Shown one piece after another: positions 26,777-35,734 of a stretch of 64,000 nucleotides of DNA; positions within the stretch are counted from its first letter, which is position 1, and every line of letters starts with the position of its first letter. This DNA comes from Acidobacteriota bacterium. Its GTDB lineage: Bacteria > Acidobacteriota > Terriglobia > Acidiferrales > UBA7541. The stretch lies in the NCBI GenBank assembly GCA_003223215.1, contig QHYH01000095.1, forward strand, positions 31,874 to 95,873, given 5' to 3'. The notes under the pieces were generated by a model. That model was not told where the DNA came from, did no database searches, and saw only the letters and a list, made by a program, of their open reading frames with translations. The position numbers were made by a program, and so were the translations under genes.

Positions 26777-28279
26777 ATGCGGCACACTCTCCACATCTTC
26801 AAAAAGGACTCTCGACACTTGTGGAAAGAAATTCTCGTCGTTACAACCATGATCGCAGCCTTCGCCTACCTCGGCGCTCGTAGCCGACCCGTCTTGACCG
26901 CGTATGCGCTTCCCATCGATCGGCTGGACGCTATTTACCGCCTGCTATTGCCGCTGGCCTGGTGGTACCTGATCGCTGCCGTTGTTCATGGAGAGCCCAT
27001 TTCGGGCGATCGCCAGTTCTGGCTCACACGCCCATATCGTCGTGGGAGTCTTTTGGCCGCTAAGGTTCTCTTCGTGCTGGTGTTCCTGAACCTGCCGATG
27101 CTCTTAGCCGACTGTGTCATCCTTGCCGCTCACGGCTTCAAGGCTTGGTCCTATTTGCCCGGATTGCTCGTCCGCCAGTTGCTGCTCCTTCTCGTCTGGT
27201 TCCTTCCGTTCTTGGCATTGGCGACTGTCACGGAGAATTTGAAGCAGTTCCTGCTTCTTCCGGTTATGATTCCAGTCCTCTACTTCATCATCGCCTTTGT
27301 CGGTAGGCTGCCCGTTTTCGGCCTTTACGGCCACGGGGAATGGATTCCGATTTCCGCCATGATCGTGGTGGTGGTCGTGGGGACATTTCTGATTCTGCGG
27401 ATTCAGTACCTGCACCGGCGGACGACGCTCGCTCGCGGAATCGCCATCTGCGCGTTGCCTCTCGCGTTAGTGGTCCCGTCTTTTTTCCCACGCCCGACGG
27501 CGTATGCCGCGCAGTTGGCGCTGACTCATCGGCAAGCGTTGCCAGCTTCTGTGGTCCTCGGGTTGGACCTGAGCAGACAGGACGGACAGGATCGCAATAG
27601 TCTGGTGACTGATGGCGAAGCGAATACCGTGGAATTGGACTTCCCACTTCGAGCTACGGGAATTCCGCAGGATCTGGATCTAATCGCAGATCATTTGGCG
27701 GTGAAGGTTCGGACTCCCGACGGTAACAGCCTGAACACGACCTGGCGCAGTCTGATGTTTTCTGACAGAAATGGCCAGCTTTGGATGAAGGTCCATATCG
27801 ACGAAGCGGTATTCCAGAAGTTAAGACGTACCACGGTGACTGTGAGAACTTCCGCTTATCTGACATTATTAGGGAATTCGAGGGCAACTCTGATTCCAGC
27901 TGGTGCAAAATCCATGGAAGTACCTGGGATTGGGCGTTGCTCTTTCTTGCCTGATAATATGCACGAGTGGGTCTTATTCTGCCAAGCTCCCTTCCGGCAG
28001 CCCGTCGACTTTTGCAAAGCTATTCTCGGGGAAAGTGAGATTCGTAAGTTCAACGAGGCGCTCCCGATCGGAGGATCTTATTCTCCCTACCCTGCCGAAT
28101 TAGAAGTTAGCCCGCTAGTCCTTACATTCAATGGGGTTTATGGCATCTCGCGGCCGATCAGCGGTGCTCTGATGCTGACCGCAACTCCCTTAAGCCATTT
28201 TCATACTGACTTTGAGCTTCCAGACGTTTCACTCAAGGATTTTGTACTCGATAAGCAAACAGTGGACTCTCATTTTTGA
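26777..28279 (+). CDS. ABC transporter membrane protein (YtrC/D-like)
   Basis: 500 residues. Six or so transmembrane segments in the first 260 residues (for example TMIAAFAYLGA, IYRLLLPLAWWYLIAAVVHG, LLLLLVWFLPFLAL, FLLLPVMIPVLYFIIAFVG, WIPISAMIVVVVVGTFLIL) are followed by a ~230-residue soluble, presumably extracytoplasmic β-rich domain. Acidobacterial operons with YtrA-type GntR regulators often have a permease of this shape. It follows the defective ATPase by 12 bases. Substrate unknown; related Ytr systems respond to cell-wall antibiotics. Confidence 0.75.
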   Translation: MRHTLHIFKKDSRHLWKEILVVTTMIAAFAYLGARSRPVLTAYALPIDRLDAIYRLLLPLAWWYLIAAVVHGEPISGDRQFWLTRPYRRGSLLAAKVLFVLVFLNLPMLLADCVILAAHGFKAWSYLPGLLVRQLLLLLVWFLPFLALATVTENLKQFLLLPVMIPVLYFIIAFVGRLPVFGLYGHGEWIPISAMIVVVVVGTFLILRIQYLHRRTTLARGIAICALPLALVVPSFFPRPTAYAAQLALTHRQALPASVVLGLDLSRQDGQDRNSLVTDGEANTVELDFPLRATGIPQDLDLIADHLAVKVRTPDGNSLNTTWRSLMFSDRNGQLWMKVHIDEAVFQKLRRTTVTVRTSAYLTLLGNSRATLIPAGAKSMEVPGIGRCSFLPDNMHEWVLFCQAPFRQPVDFCKAILGESEIRKFNEALPIGGSYSPYPAELEVSPLVLTFNGVYGISRPISGALMLTATPLSHFHTDFELPDVSLKDFVLDKQTVDSHF

Positions 28280-28438
28280 TCAGGCGAGTCAGGCGAGTGC
28301 CTGTTCGACGGAGGAGTCTGAAGTCCATAAGAATGAGTTGGGACCGGCAGCGCCTGACCGTTAAGGCTAAAGAACGGGATGTTGAGGACGAGTTGCAGAA
28401 TGACGGCCAAGAGTACGGCGTTTGGCAGATACAGGTAG

Positions 28439-28615
28439 ATGAATTTCATCGGACCGGTCGTGGTTTTCTATCTCGTTGCTTGGCTTGCCTTTACGCTCGC
28501 GTATCTAGCCGATTTTTTCCTCTGCTTTGGGCCCAACTGTTCCCGATGTTCCCGGATTCAACTCGAGAACATGTGTCAAAAAAAAGGGTCGGGTCAATAC
28601 TTGCTAAGTGACTGA
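28439..28615 (+). CDS. Possible small membrane protein with a Cys motif
   Basis: 58 codons from ATG to TGA. One strong hydrophobic helix (PVVVFYLVAWLAFTLAYLA) is followed by DFFLCFGPNCSRCSR, a C-x5-C-x2-C cluster, then a polar tail. The upstream ribosome site is weak. The opposite strand also reads with some hydrophobic character, so coding is not sure. Confidence 0.35.
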   Translation: MNFIGPVVVFYLVAWLAFTLAYLADFFLCFGPNCSRCSRIQLENMCQKKGSGQYLLSD

Positions 28616-28667
28616 AAAAAAGAAGCTAATGCGTCTTTCACAACTTTTTACAATCATTTGCGATGGG

Positions 28668-28696
28668 TTGACAACTTGTCCGAAGATGTCTTTATA
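28668..28696 (+). promoter_or_regulatory. Promoter for the histidine-kinase operon (TTGACA-N17-TTTATA)
   Basis: TTGACA (28668-28673) and TTTATA (28691-28696) have ideal 17-base spacing and lie about 45 bases before the kinase ATG at 28741. This is a good sigma-70-type match and suggests the kinase, regulator and phosphatase share one transcript. Confidence 0.6.
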
Positions 28697-28740
28697 GTCT
28701 TTTCCTCGTAAGGGCGAGAAAAATCTGGCGAGGCTCCAGA

Positions 28741-30426
28741 ATGTCCAAGAAGTTGCGACTGACAGAACGCACGAGAACGCTCCTGACGCTGGAGCTGGCT
28801 ATCGTGCTCCCTGCGGCAGCCTTGATGGGCTTCAGCATCTGGAATCTGAAGCATATCCAGCGCTCGGAGGCCGTCCAAGCTGCCTTCGAGCGCGACTTTT
28901 CCCACGTGCTGAGGATCGCGGAAAAGAAAAGCTTGGAGAGGGCGAACGACTTGCTCACGCCCGTCCGTAAAGAGTTCCCAAACCCCGACGACGGCGACTC
29001 CAAAATCAAGACCGGGCTCAGGCGGATACTTCTGGAGCATCCTGAGTATCGGTTTGCGGGCTTGTACGATAAGAAGAATAATCTGCTGTTGACTCGCCTG
29101 CAGCCGGGCCACGAACAGGATGAGGTTTTTTGCGCACTCACACAGGAAGAGATCAAGGGCGTGGCGTCCTGGCTGCCTTTGGAAGCCTCCAAGATGGTGG
29201 AAGGCGTTCGAACCGCGGCGGAGAAAGAAGAACGTCCGGTGGGCTTCGAGGGGTGGTGGACGGGCGCCGAAAATCAGCAAACGTACTGGAATTTTGCTTA
29301 TTTTATTCCCCCAGGTGTGGCCAAGGATCGCGTAACCCTGGGGATGGTTGCTTTTGACGGCGACTACCTGCGCAAAAGCTTCCTGCCCGCCATGATGAAG
29401 GACGTACTGACCAGCAAGAGTATTGTGTTGCGGGGCGATGCCAATCCCCCGGTCATGATGATCCATCCCCCGAAGGATTCCACTCCCTGGGTGGCTTCTG
29501 CAAACTGGGACGGGGGCAAGCCGGAGATGGAGCGCGCCTTCACCGACGTTTTTCCTCGATTGCACGTGGCGATCAAGTACCAAGGCACAACGGTCGCCGA
29601 CCTGGGAACCAAGTTCCTCCGATACAACTACATCGTGCTCGGCGCGCTATCTCTGCTGATGGCTGGCGGTGTCTGGCTCACCTATCGCAACCTTTCGAGG
29701 GAAATGACGCTGGCCAGACTGAAGTCCGATTTTGTGGCCAACGTCTCACATGAACTGCGGACGCCCCTGGCCCTGATCCGGCTGTATGCCGAGACCTTGG
29801 AGCTCGGGCGGCTTATGGCCAAGGACAAATATCAAGAGTACTTCCGCATCATACGAGAGGAGAGCGAGCGCCTGACGGCACTCATTAACAACATCCTGGA
29901 CTTCTCCCGAATTGAGGCGGGACGCAAGGAATACGAGTTCAAGGAAACCAACCTCGCCGAACTGGTTCATTCGACTTTGGAGTCCTACCGCTTTCAAATC
30001 CAACAAAATGGATTTGCCTTCGAGGAGAACATTTCCGGCGACATTCCACCGGTAATCGTGGACCGCGAAGCGATCGCGGGTTCGCTTCTCAACCTCCTGA
30101 ACAACGCCCTGAAGTACTCCAAGGACCGGAAATACATCGGCGTGAGTCTGTACCGTTCGAACAGCCGCGTAAATCTGGAGGTCCAGGATCGCGGGATTGG
30201 CATCCCGAAGAACGAGCAGGAGAAAATCTTCGAGAAGTTTTACCGGTGTGGAGACGCTCTGGTACACAACATCAAAGGATCGGGGCTGGGTCTATCCCTG
30301 GTGCGGCACATTGCGCGGGCGCACGGCGGGGACGTGCTGGTGGAAAGCGCACCCGAGAAAGGCAGCAAGTTCACGATCGCATTGCCTTTGGATTCCCCGA
30401 CGCAGCCTGGGGACGCAATGGCATGA
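28741..30426 (+). CDS. Sensor histidine kinase
   Basis: 561 residues. TM1 about 14-35 (LELAIVLPAAALMGFSIWNL), an extracytoplasmic sensor region about 36-295 with no domain I recognise, TM2 about 297-320 (YIVLGALSLLMAGGVWLTY). Then the HisKA dimerisation domain with the phospho-acceptor His (NVSHELRTPLALIRLYAETL) and the HATPase: N-box LLNLLNNALKYSKD, G1 DRGIGIPKNEQEKIFEKFYR, G2 GSGLGLSLVRHIARAHGG. The periplasmic loop is long, suggesting direct sensing. Followed by a response regulator 54 bases downstream that is its likely partner. Confidence 0.9.
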   Translation: MSKKLRLTERTRTLLTLELAIVLPAAALMGFSIWNLKHIQRSEAVQAAFERDFSHVLRIAEKKSLERANDLLTPVRKEFPNPDDGDSKIKTGLRRILLEHPEYRFAGLYDKKNNLLLTRLQPGHEQDEVFCALTQEEIKGVASWLPLEASKMVEGVRTAAEKEERPVGFEGWWTGAENQQTYWNFAYFIPPGVAKDRVTLGMVAFDGDYLRKSFLPAMMKDVLTSKSIVLRGDANPPVMMIHPPKDSTPWVASANWDGGKPEMERAFTDVFPRLHVAIKYQGTTVADLGTKFLRYNYIVLGALSLLMAGGVWLTYRNLSREMTLARLKSDFVANVSHELRTPLALIRLYAETLELGRLMAKDKYQEYFRIIREESERLTALINNILDFSRIEAGRKEYEFKETNLAELVHSTLESYRFQIQQNGFAFEENISGDIPPVIVDREAIAGSLLNLLNNALKYSKDRKYIGVSLYRSNSRVNLEVQDRGIGIPKNEQEKIFEKFYRCGDALVHNIKGSGLGLSLVRHIARAHGGDVLVESAPEKGSKFTIALPLDSPTQPGDAMA

Positions 30427-30480
30427 AGGCTTTGGAGTGGAAGTGACGCCATGGTCCGGGGAGAGCACAAGGAAGTGGTC

Positions 30481-31167
30481 ATGGGGACAACGAAAATTCT
30501 GATCGTCGAGGACGAGCCGCTTATGGTCGCGGGGCTACGCGATAATTTCGAGTACGAGGGCTTTCAAGTGATCACAGCGGTCGATGGCGTGGAAGGACTC
30601 GAGCGGGCGCTGAAGGATTCCCCGGACCTCATCGTGCTCGACGTGATGATGCCGCGGATGAGCGGCCTGGAGGTCTGCAAACAGCTGAAGGCTAAGCGCC
30701 CGTCGATTCCCATCATCATGCTTACGGCGCGTGGCCAGGAAGTGGATAAGGTTGTAGGCCTCGAGCTCGGTGCCGACGACTACGTCACCAAGCCCTTTTC
30801 GATCCGGGAACTGCTGGCTCGCGTGAAGGCTGTTCTGCGTCGGGCGCAAACGCTCCCGAAAGAGCAGGATCGCTATGCCTTCGGCGATGTCGAGGTGGAC
30901 TTGCGCAGCTACCAGGTCCTGCGTGGCGGCAAGCCTGTGGATTTTTCGAGCAAAGAGTTTGAGCTGCTGAAGCATTTCCTATGTCATTCCGGGGAAACGA
31001 TGAGCCGCGACAGGCTGCTTGACGAGGTCTGGGGCTACGAGAATTTTCCAACGACGCGCACGGTGGACGCTTTTATTGTGCGGATACGCCAGAAACTCGA
31101 ACCCGTTCCCGACCAGCCGCGTTTCTTTCTGACGGTGCACGGAGTGGGCTACAAATTCGTTGGATGA
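30481..31167 (+). CDS. OmpR-family response regulator
   Basis: 228 residues from the ATG at 30481; GGAAG lies just upstream, and the open frame to 30451 is not conserved. REC domain: ILIVEDEPLMVAGLRDNFEYEG (acid pocket), LIVLDVMMPRMSGLEVC (phospho-acceptor Asp, about residue 52), MLTARG and DDYVTKPFS (switch Thr/Lys). The C-terminal winged helix is about 130-228 (VDFSSKEFELLKHFLCHSG, RTVDAFIVRIRQKLEP). Most likely phosphorylated by the kinase just upstream; targets unknown but may include its own operon. Confidence 0.9.
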   Translation: MGTTKILIVEDEPLMVAGLRDNFEYEGFQVITAVDGVEGLERALKDSPDLIVLDVMMPRMSGLEVCKQLKAKRPSIPIIMLTARGQEVDKVVGLELGADDYVTKPFSIRELLARVKAVLRRAQTLPKEQDRYAFGDVEVDLRSYQVLRGGKPVDFSSKEFELLKHFLCHSGETMSRDRLLDEVWGYENFPTTRTVDAFIVRIRQKLEPVPDQPRFFLTVHGVGYKFVG

Positions 31168-31174
31168 GGCGAGC

Positions 31175-32200
31175 ATGGCTGGGCTAATCGAGAAGACGCC
31201 AGACATGGGGCGAAACGCGCTCGGGAACTACCTGGCGCAGGCAACGACACGCGCGACCGAAGCGAAAAGCGGTCAAGGTATGCTCGCTAGGGGAAGAAAG
31301 CCTGCGGAGAACATCCAGGCGGTCAAAGAGGAACTGGATGCGGTGCGTCGCGAACAAGCAAAGCTGCAACAAGCCATTTATGAAGCCGCTCAGGTGCAAC
31401 GCAGGCTCTGCGCCCCACGCGAGCTCACCTCGGGCGAGTTCGAGATCGCCAGCGAAATTTTTCCCGTCCGTCATCTTTCGGGAGATTTTTTCAAAGTGAT
31501 GGAACTCGACCCCGTCCTCGGATTGGCAGTGGGCGACATCGCCGGCAAAGGTTTGACCGCGGGAATTTGGCAGACCCATTTGCTCGGCTTGATCCAGCGC
31601 TGTGCACGATCGCACTCGGACGCAGCGGATGCTGTTGCCGAGGTCAACCGGGAGCTCTGCCAGGATCAAGATGAGCGGCCTATGACAGCGCTGTTCTTTG
31701 CCCGACTCGATCGGCAAGGGAACGAACTTGCGTACTGCAACGCTGGGCTGCCCGCCCCGCTGCTGATTAGGCAGGACACGGCAGTGGAACGGCTGGAAAT
31801 TGGTGGCCCAATGCTGGGTGCGCTACCAAGGGCCGAGTTCCACTCTGGAAAAGTCCGACTGAATCCGGGCGACATGTTGATCGCTTTCTCCGACGGCGTA
31901 ACCGAGTGCCGGAATTCCGGAGACGAGGAGTTTGGGATGGATCGCCTTTCGGCCGCAGCAGAAGCGGTTAGAGGTGCGAGCGCAAACCAAGCCCTGTTCT
32001 CCACACTTGCGGCGGTACTCGACTTCGCCGGCGAGTGCCCGCCGGGTGATGACTTGACACTCCTGGTTGTCCGCCGCCGCGGGGGAATCATGAATGAGCA
32101 CGCCCGTTCTGGCAGCAAGTATTTTTTGGCGCCTCGCCGTAGGCCGATTTCGGTCGCGCGACCGAAGAAAGGCGACCGGAGAGGAAATGATTCCAAATAG
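31175..32200 (+). CDS. SpoIIE/RsbU-type PP2C phosphatase
   Basis: 341 residues from the ATG at 31175, seven bases after the regulator stop (GAGGCGAG as ribosome site). A coiled-coil-like linker (NIQAVKEELDAVRREQAKL, QQAIYEAAQVQRRL) leads into the SpoIIE domain: LSGDFFKVMELDPVLGLAVG, GDIAGKGLTAG, GDMLIAFSDGVTECRNSGDE, CPPGDDLTLLVVRR, all PP2C metal-binding segments. Such phosphatases act on anti-sigma-factor antagonists in partner-switching. No anti-anti-sigma or anti-sigma gene is seen next to it, but a sigma factor follows. Input probably comes from the two-component pair. Confidence 0.85.
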   Translation: MAGLIEKTPDMGRNALGNYLAQATTRATEAKSGQGMLARGRKPAENIQAVKEELDAVRREQAKLQQAIYEAAQVQRRLCAPRELTSGEFEIASEIFPVRHLSGDFFKVMELDPVLGLAVGDIAGKGLTAGIWQTHLLGLIQRCARSHSDAADAVAEVNRELCQDQDERPMTALFFARLDRQGNELAYCNAGLPAPLLIRQDTAVERLEIGGPMLGALPRAEFHSGKVRLNPGDMLIAFSDGVTECRNSGDEEFGMDRLSAAAEAVRGASANQALFSTLAAVLDFAGECPPGDDLTLLVVRRRGGIMNEHARSGSKYFLAPRRRPISVARPKKGDRRGNDSK

Positions 32201-32292
32201 CTGAACCGGGCAACACCGCGAGCGCCCAAGCAATTATATGGTGCGAGCGGGAACCTGGTGGTGTGCCCAAATTCAAAGACGCAGGACGAGCG

Positions 32293-32922
32293 ATGGCAAC
32301 AGGATCCGCTTCACTCCACTTGGAAGAAACTGGGCTCGGCGCGGCCTTGAACCAAGCCCTGCAAACCTCCCCCGAAGCATTAAGCACAATCTACACGGCG
32401 CACCATCGTCACGTTTTGCGGGTCTGTCGACGGTTCTTTCGGTCCCCGGAAGATGCTGAAGACGCAGCGGCAGAGGTTTTTTTGAAGCTGCACAGGGTTC
32501 TGGGGACAAAAGACCAGGCGTTACCCTTCAGGCCTTGGGTCTCGCAGGTGGCAGGTCGGCATTGCATCGATAAGCTGCGACGGAAAAAGCGCGAGTTGAA
32601 TTCGTGTGTGGGGGGAACCGACCTTACTGAAGTCCCCGACAATTCGACTCCTTCGCCACTGTCCCAGATTCTGCGTAGCGAAGAACGTCGCCAGGTGAGG
32701 GAACAGCTGATTCGCTTGCCGGAAAAATATAAGGTTCCACTTTTATTGCGCTACTACAAGCGAATGACTTACTCCGAGATTGCGCGCACCCTGAACCGGG
32801 GGCTTCCTGCGGTCAAGATCATGATCTTCCGGGCGAAAGACCAGTTGCGCCGCAATTTGCTAGGCCTGAAGAGGCCCCAAGTAACGTCGGGGTCCCGATT
32901 AATCGAAGTCGTCTCTTGGTAA
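32293..32922 (+). CDS. ECF-type RNA polymerase sigma factor
   Basis: 209 residues from the ATG at 32293 (AGGA upstream; a GTG at 32263 is possible). Region 2: ALSTIYTAHHRHVLRVCRRF, PEDAEDAAAEVFLKLHRVL, RPWVSQVAGRHCIDKLRRKK. Region 4: RQVREQLIRLPEKYKVPLLL, RYYKRMTYSEIARTL. No dedicated anti-sigma factor follows; the next gene is a membrane protease 210 bases away. Together with the kinase, regulator and phosphatase upstream it makes a signalling block. Confidence 0.85.
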   Translation: MATGSASLHLEETGLGAALNQALQTSPEALSTIYTAHHRHVLRVCRRFFRSPEDAEDAAAEVFLKLHRVLGTKDQALPFRPWVSQVAGRHCIDKLRRKKRELNSCVGGTDLTEVPDNSTPSPLSQILRSEERRQVREQLIRLPEKYKVPLLLRYYKRMTYSEIARTLNRGLPAVKIMIFRAKDQLRRNLLGLKRPQVTSGSRLIEVVSW

Positions 32923-33131
32923 CTTAAGTACTGGTCAGCCTGTCACACATGTCCGTTACAGCCAAGGCATGCGATCTCTTGAAATGCGAACAGGTCGGCT
33001 CGCGCATGGAACAAGGAGCCGCTTGCGACCGTCTACCCGTACGCCGACTTAGCACAGTGGCTGCAGCAGCTCTCGGTGGCAACCCGCATTCTCCTGCGCT
33101 ATCGTAGCGCGTCGCGGAGGTATGCCCCTCA

Positions 33132-34055
33132 ATGCGAGCACAGGAGATTTTCGTCGGACCAATCGGGCTGCGCTCGGGCTGGCGCCTGCTGATCTTTCTG
33201 GCCATCGTCATCGCCTTCGAGGCCGCCTTCCAGGAAGTTGTAGTGCTGATCTTGAAAGCACGCGGCATTGTCGAGCCGGAAGGCTTGTACGCCATGGTGT
33301 TTCTGGTCGGGGACGCGATTACTCTCATCGCCGTCGTAATCGCTACGTGGATCATGGCGCGCTGGGAGCACCGCAAGCTTTCCAGCTACGGCTTGCCGGG
33401 AAAGAACGCCTTCGGGCGGAGGTTCTGGGAAGGCGCAGTCTTCGGATATGCTGGCGTCTCTGCTTTGATTCTGCTGATTTTTCTCGCGGGCGGCTATTCG
33501 GCCGGCTCGCTGGCGCTTCATGGAGCGGCTCTTCGGCGCGCGACGCTGCTTTGGCTGCTGGCTTCGCTCGCGATCGGCTTTGCGGAAGAATATCTATTCC
33601 GCGGCTACCCGCAATTCATTTTGGCGCAAGGAATGGGGTTCTGGCCCGCGGCGATTCTGATTTCATTTCTTTTCGGCGCGCTTCACTATTTCAGCAAGCC
33701 GTACGAGCGCTGGCCCGACTGGGCTTCGACAGGTCTACTCGCGTTACTTATTTGCCTGACGCTTCGCCGCACCGGCGATTTGCGATTCGCCATCGGGTTC
33801 CACGCCGCATTCGATTTCGGGGCTATCTTTGTCTACTCCGGGCCGAACGGCGGGCGGCTGGCCCCGGACCGCTTGCTGACCGCCACGTTCCACGGCGCGG
33901 ACTGGCTTACCGGAGGAAAGCTCGGGCCCGAGGCCAGCTTGTTCGTGTTTCCGGTGATCGCCGCGATGTTCCTCGCGTTTCACGTTCTGTACCGCGCCCC
34001 GTCGGAAACCTTTGGGCAATCTTCACCGGTGCTTAGTTCCGTGACAAAACAATGA
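33132..34055 (+). CDS. CPBP-family (CAAX/Rce1-like) intramembrane metalloprotease
   Basis: 307 residues with about eight transmembrane helices. The family motifs are present: FAEEYLFRGYPQFIL (motif 1, EExxxR), LISFLFGALHYFS (motif 2, FxxxH) and RFAIGFHAAFDFG (motif 3, HxxxD/N). These Glu and His residues form the metal site. Bacterial members process prenylated or membrane-associated proteins or confer bacteriocin self-immunity; the substrate is unknown here. A 72-base copy of the motif 1-2 DNA is found 1.8 kb downstream (35426-35497). The DNA before its start has no other gene. Confidence 0.9.
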   Translation: MRAQEIFVGPIGLRSGWRLLIFLAIVIAFEAAFQEVVVLILKARGIVEPEGLYAMVFLVGDAITLIAVVIATWIMARWEHRKLSSYGLPGKNAFGRRFWEGAVFGYAGVSALILLIFLAGGYSAGSLALHGAALRRATLLWLLASLAIGFAEEYLFRGYPQFILAQGMGFWPAAILISFLFGALHYFSKPYERWPDWASTGLLALLICLTLRRTGDLRFAIGFHAAFDFGAIFVYSGPNGGRLAPDRLLTATFHGADWLTGGKLGPEASLFVFPVIAAMFLAFHVLYRAPSETFGQSSPVLSSVTKQ

Positions 34056-34173
34056 ATGGGACGAAGTCGCACCTTGTCGCTTGCGGTGCTGGCGAGGCCT
34101 GCTAAGTCGCGGGCAGTCCGAGTTTCGAGGAGAAATCAGGAGCGAGGATCGTTTTCGGAGGGGCACGCAGGGA

Positions 34174-34885
34174 TCATATCTTGTCTTTTCGGGCTGCGGT
34201 CAGAAGCTCCAATCCTAACGCAAAGGAATTATAGGAGAGTGAACGGCAATAGACGATTCTCGCACCCGCCCAAAGCTCGCGAACAGGGGATTTGATAAGG
34301 GCTTGGCTACCCGGCTCCCAAAAACGGACTGTTCGTACGCGCATACCGTGGGAACTGACATTTTCCGTGAAGGCTGACTCCGGCGTCGAAACGTCCGACG
34401 TACTTGAGAGCTGTAGACGAAACGTTTGAGGATGACGTTTTTCTTTTCGATATCCTTTACTTTGAACGGCAGCACCAGAGTGACCGGGCTTGGAACGTTG
34501 CGGTGCGGCCAACGTGAGGCTGACCAAACCAAGAACCATGGAGATCATGAAGGTATGAGCGCCATGCTGGTGCGGATCGAGCACCACCAAACAGCGTGGG
34601 TCGGTGGCGATGCGAGTCGCCAGGAGAATGAGCAGATACAGTGGAGAGCCAGATGGCCCACTTTTCGCCGCGGCGAACGGGAATGAGCGCCAATACAAGG
34701 CCATTGAGCGTAAGGCCGCAGGCCACGAACACAGGCCAAGGACCCGCGTATTCCGCGAGGATGGGTGGGCCGGGTTGCGCGTTCACACGGGCATAGGCCG
34801 GCGCGGCCAGCCAGGTGCAGAGGGCCAGGACGTATGCTGCCACCAGCAAACCAATCCCAGTTTTTCGCATGAGGGCTTGAGTCAA
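34174..34885 (-). pseudogene. Frameshifted small membrane protein running into a PilZ-like segment
   Basis: The first frame (from the ATG at 34867 or 34885) gives two membrane helices (TGIGLLVAAYVLALCTWLA and WPVFVACGLTLNGLVLALI) up to EKWAIWLS. The sense continues in the next frame from about 34650 (LYLLILLATRIATDPRCLVV, HTFMISMVLGLVSLTLA). That same frame then runs on into ALTENVS-like PilZ sequence: AFTENVSSHGMRVRTVRFWE, then ELWAGARIVYCRSLSYNSFA and LGLELL. PilZ domains bind cyclic di-GMP through RxxxR and N/DxSxxG; NVSSHG is present, the Arg motif is degraded. Two remnants joined by decay is the likely reading. Confidence 0.5.
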
Positions 34886-35178
34886 TATAGCAGGAACGAA
34901 TGGAAAGTAGAAGAGCCGAAAGATGTACTTGATGTATACACCTTGGCTTAATTTCCCAAGAAGGCGATCCGAATAATCTTCGCTGTGAAGTCCTGAATCG
35001 TATCGAATTTCTCAGGCCACAGGGCTTCGCTCGCCTCCTCCCTGTAACTAGTGACAGTTCCATGGAATGATACGGCGACGCATGCTGCCTCCACGTGGAG
35101 ACTCCTGTGGGCGCCATGAGCTGGCTCACTTTCCGCGTTGGCGGCTCTTCTATAATTAAGACCGCTTAGAGGCAACCA

Positions 35179-35481
35179 ATGAAGCAATTCGTTTTCGGTT
35201 TCTGCGCCGTGCTCGTGTTTACTGTCGGCTTTGTTCGCGCGGCCTCAGCTCAGGACTGGTGGTGGCACACCGGTCCTGGCGCCATGGGTGCGGGTGCCGA
35301 CAAACACTTTAAATCGACAAAGGGACACATCAGAGAGTCACATTTCGAAAAGCCCACGCCACTCTACACTTCTCCTAAGTCTGTAGGCCGGTGGCACAAA
35401 AGTCCTGGCCCCATGGGTGCGGGCTCGGCTACCCGCAATTCATTTTGGCGCAAGGGATGGACTTCCGGCCGGCTGATCTGA
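35179..35481 (+). CDS. Small secreted Gly/Trp-rich protein with a duplicated GPGAMGAG motif
   Basis: 100 residues. Signal peptide MKQFVFGFCAVLVFTVGF to about residue 25 (ASAQ), then mature QDWWWHTGPGAMGAG and, 50 residues later, KSPGPMGAG: two copies of the motif W-H-x-(T/S)-PG-x-MGAG. No Cys, no known domain. The last ~18 codons (SATRNSFWRKGWTSGRLI) are encoded by DNA copied from a CPBP-protease gene, read out of frame, so this tail is a recent graft and the original C-terminus is probably lost. Function unknown. Confidence 0.6.
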   Translation: MKQFVFGFCAVLVFTVGFVRAASAQDWWWHTGPGAMGAGADKHFKSTKGHIRESHFEKPTPLYTSPKSVGRWHKSPGPMGAGSATRNSFWRKGWTSGRLI

Positions 35482-35497
35482 TTTCTTTTCGACGCGC
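35426..35497 (+). repeat. Partial copy of CPBP-protease gene DNA (matches 33602-33675)
   Basis: The first 28 bases after 35427 match 33603 onward exactly (GGCTACCCGCAATTC and on through GCGCAAG); the rest is a close match with single-base losses up to the CGCGC near 35497. In the protease gene this DNA encodes the EExxxR/FxxxH region; here it ends the small secreted protein in another frame. Direct orientation, about 1.8 kb apart. Confidence 0.75.
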
Positions 35498-35734
35498 CAG
35501 GATTACACTTCTCGCGCGTCAGTCAAACTCCTGAGAAGTCACTTTCTGGTTTTGCAGCTGCTGCTCCGTCTTAATTTTTGTCCGGTGCTCCACATTAGGT
35601 CACGTTTGGCTCGAGTCCGTACTAACACAATTGACAGAGTGGCAGAAACGCACATACCACAGCTCGGCGAGTATCGCCGACCCCGTGGCACCCGCGAGGT
35701 AGCGCCCAACGGGTTATGAAGCAAGGCAGCCTGT

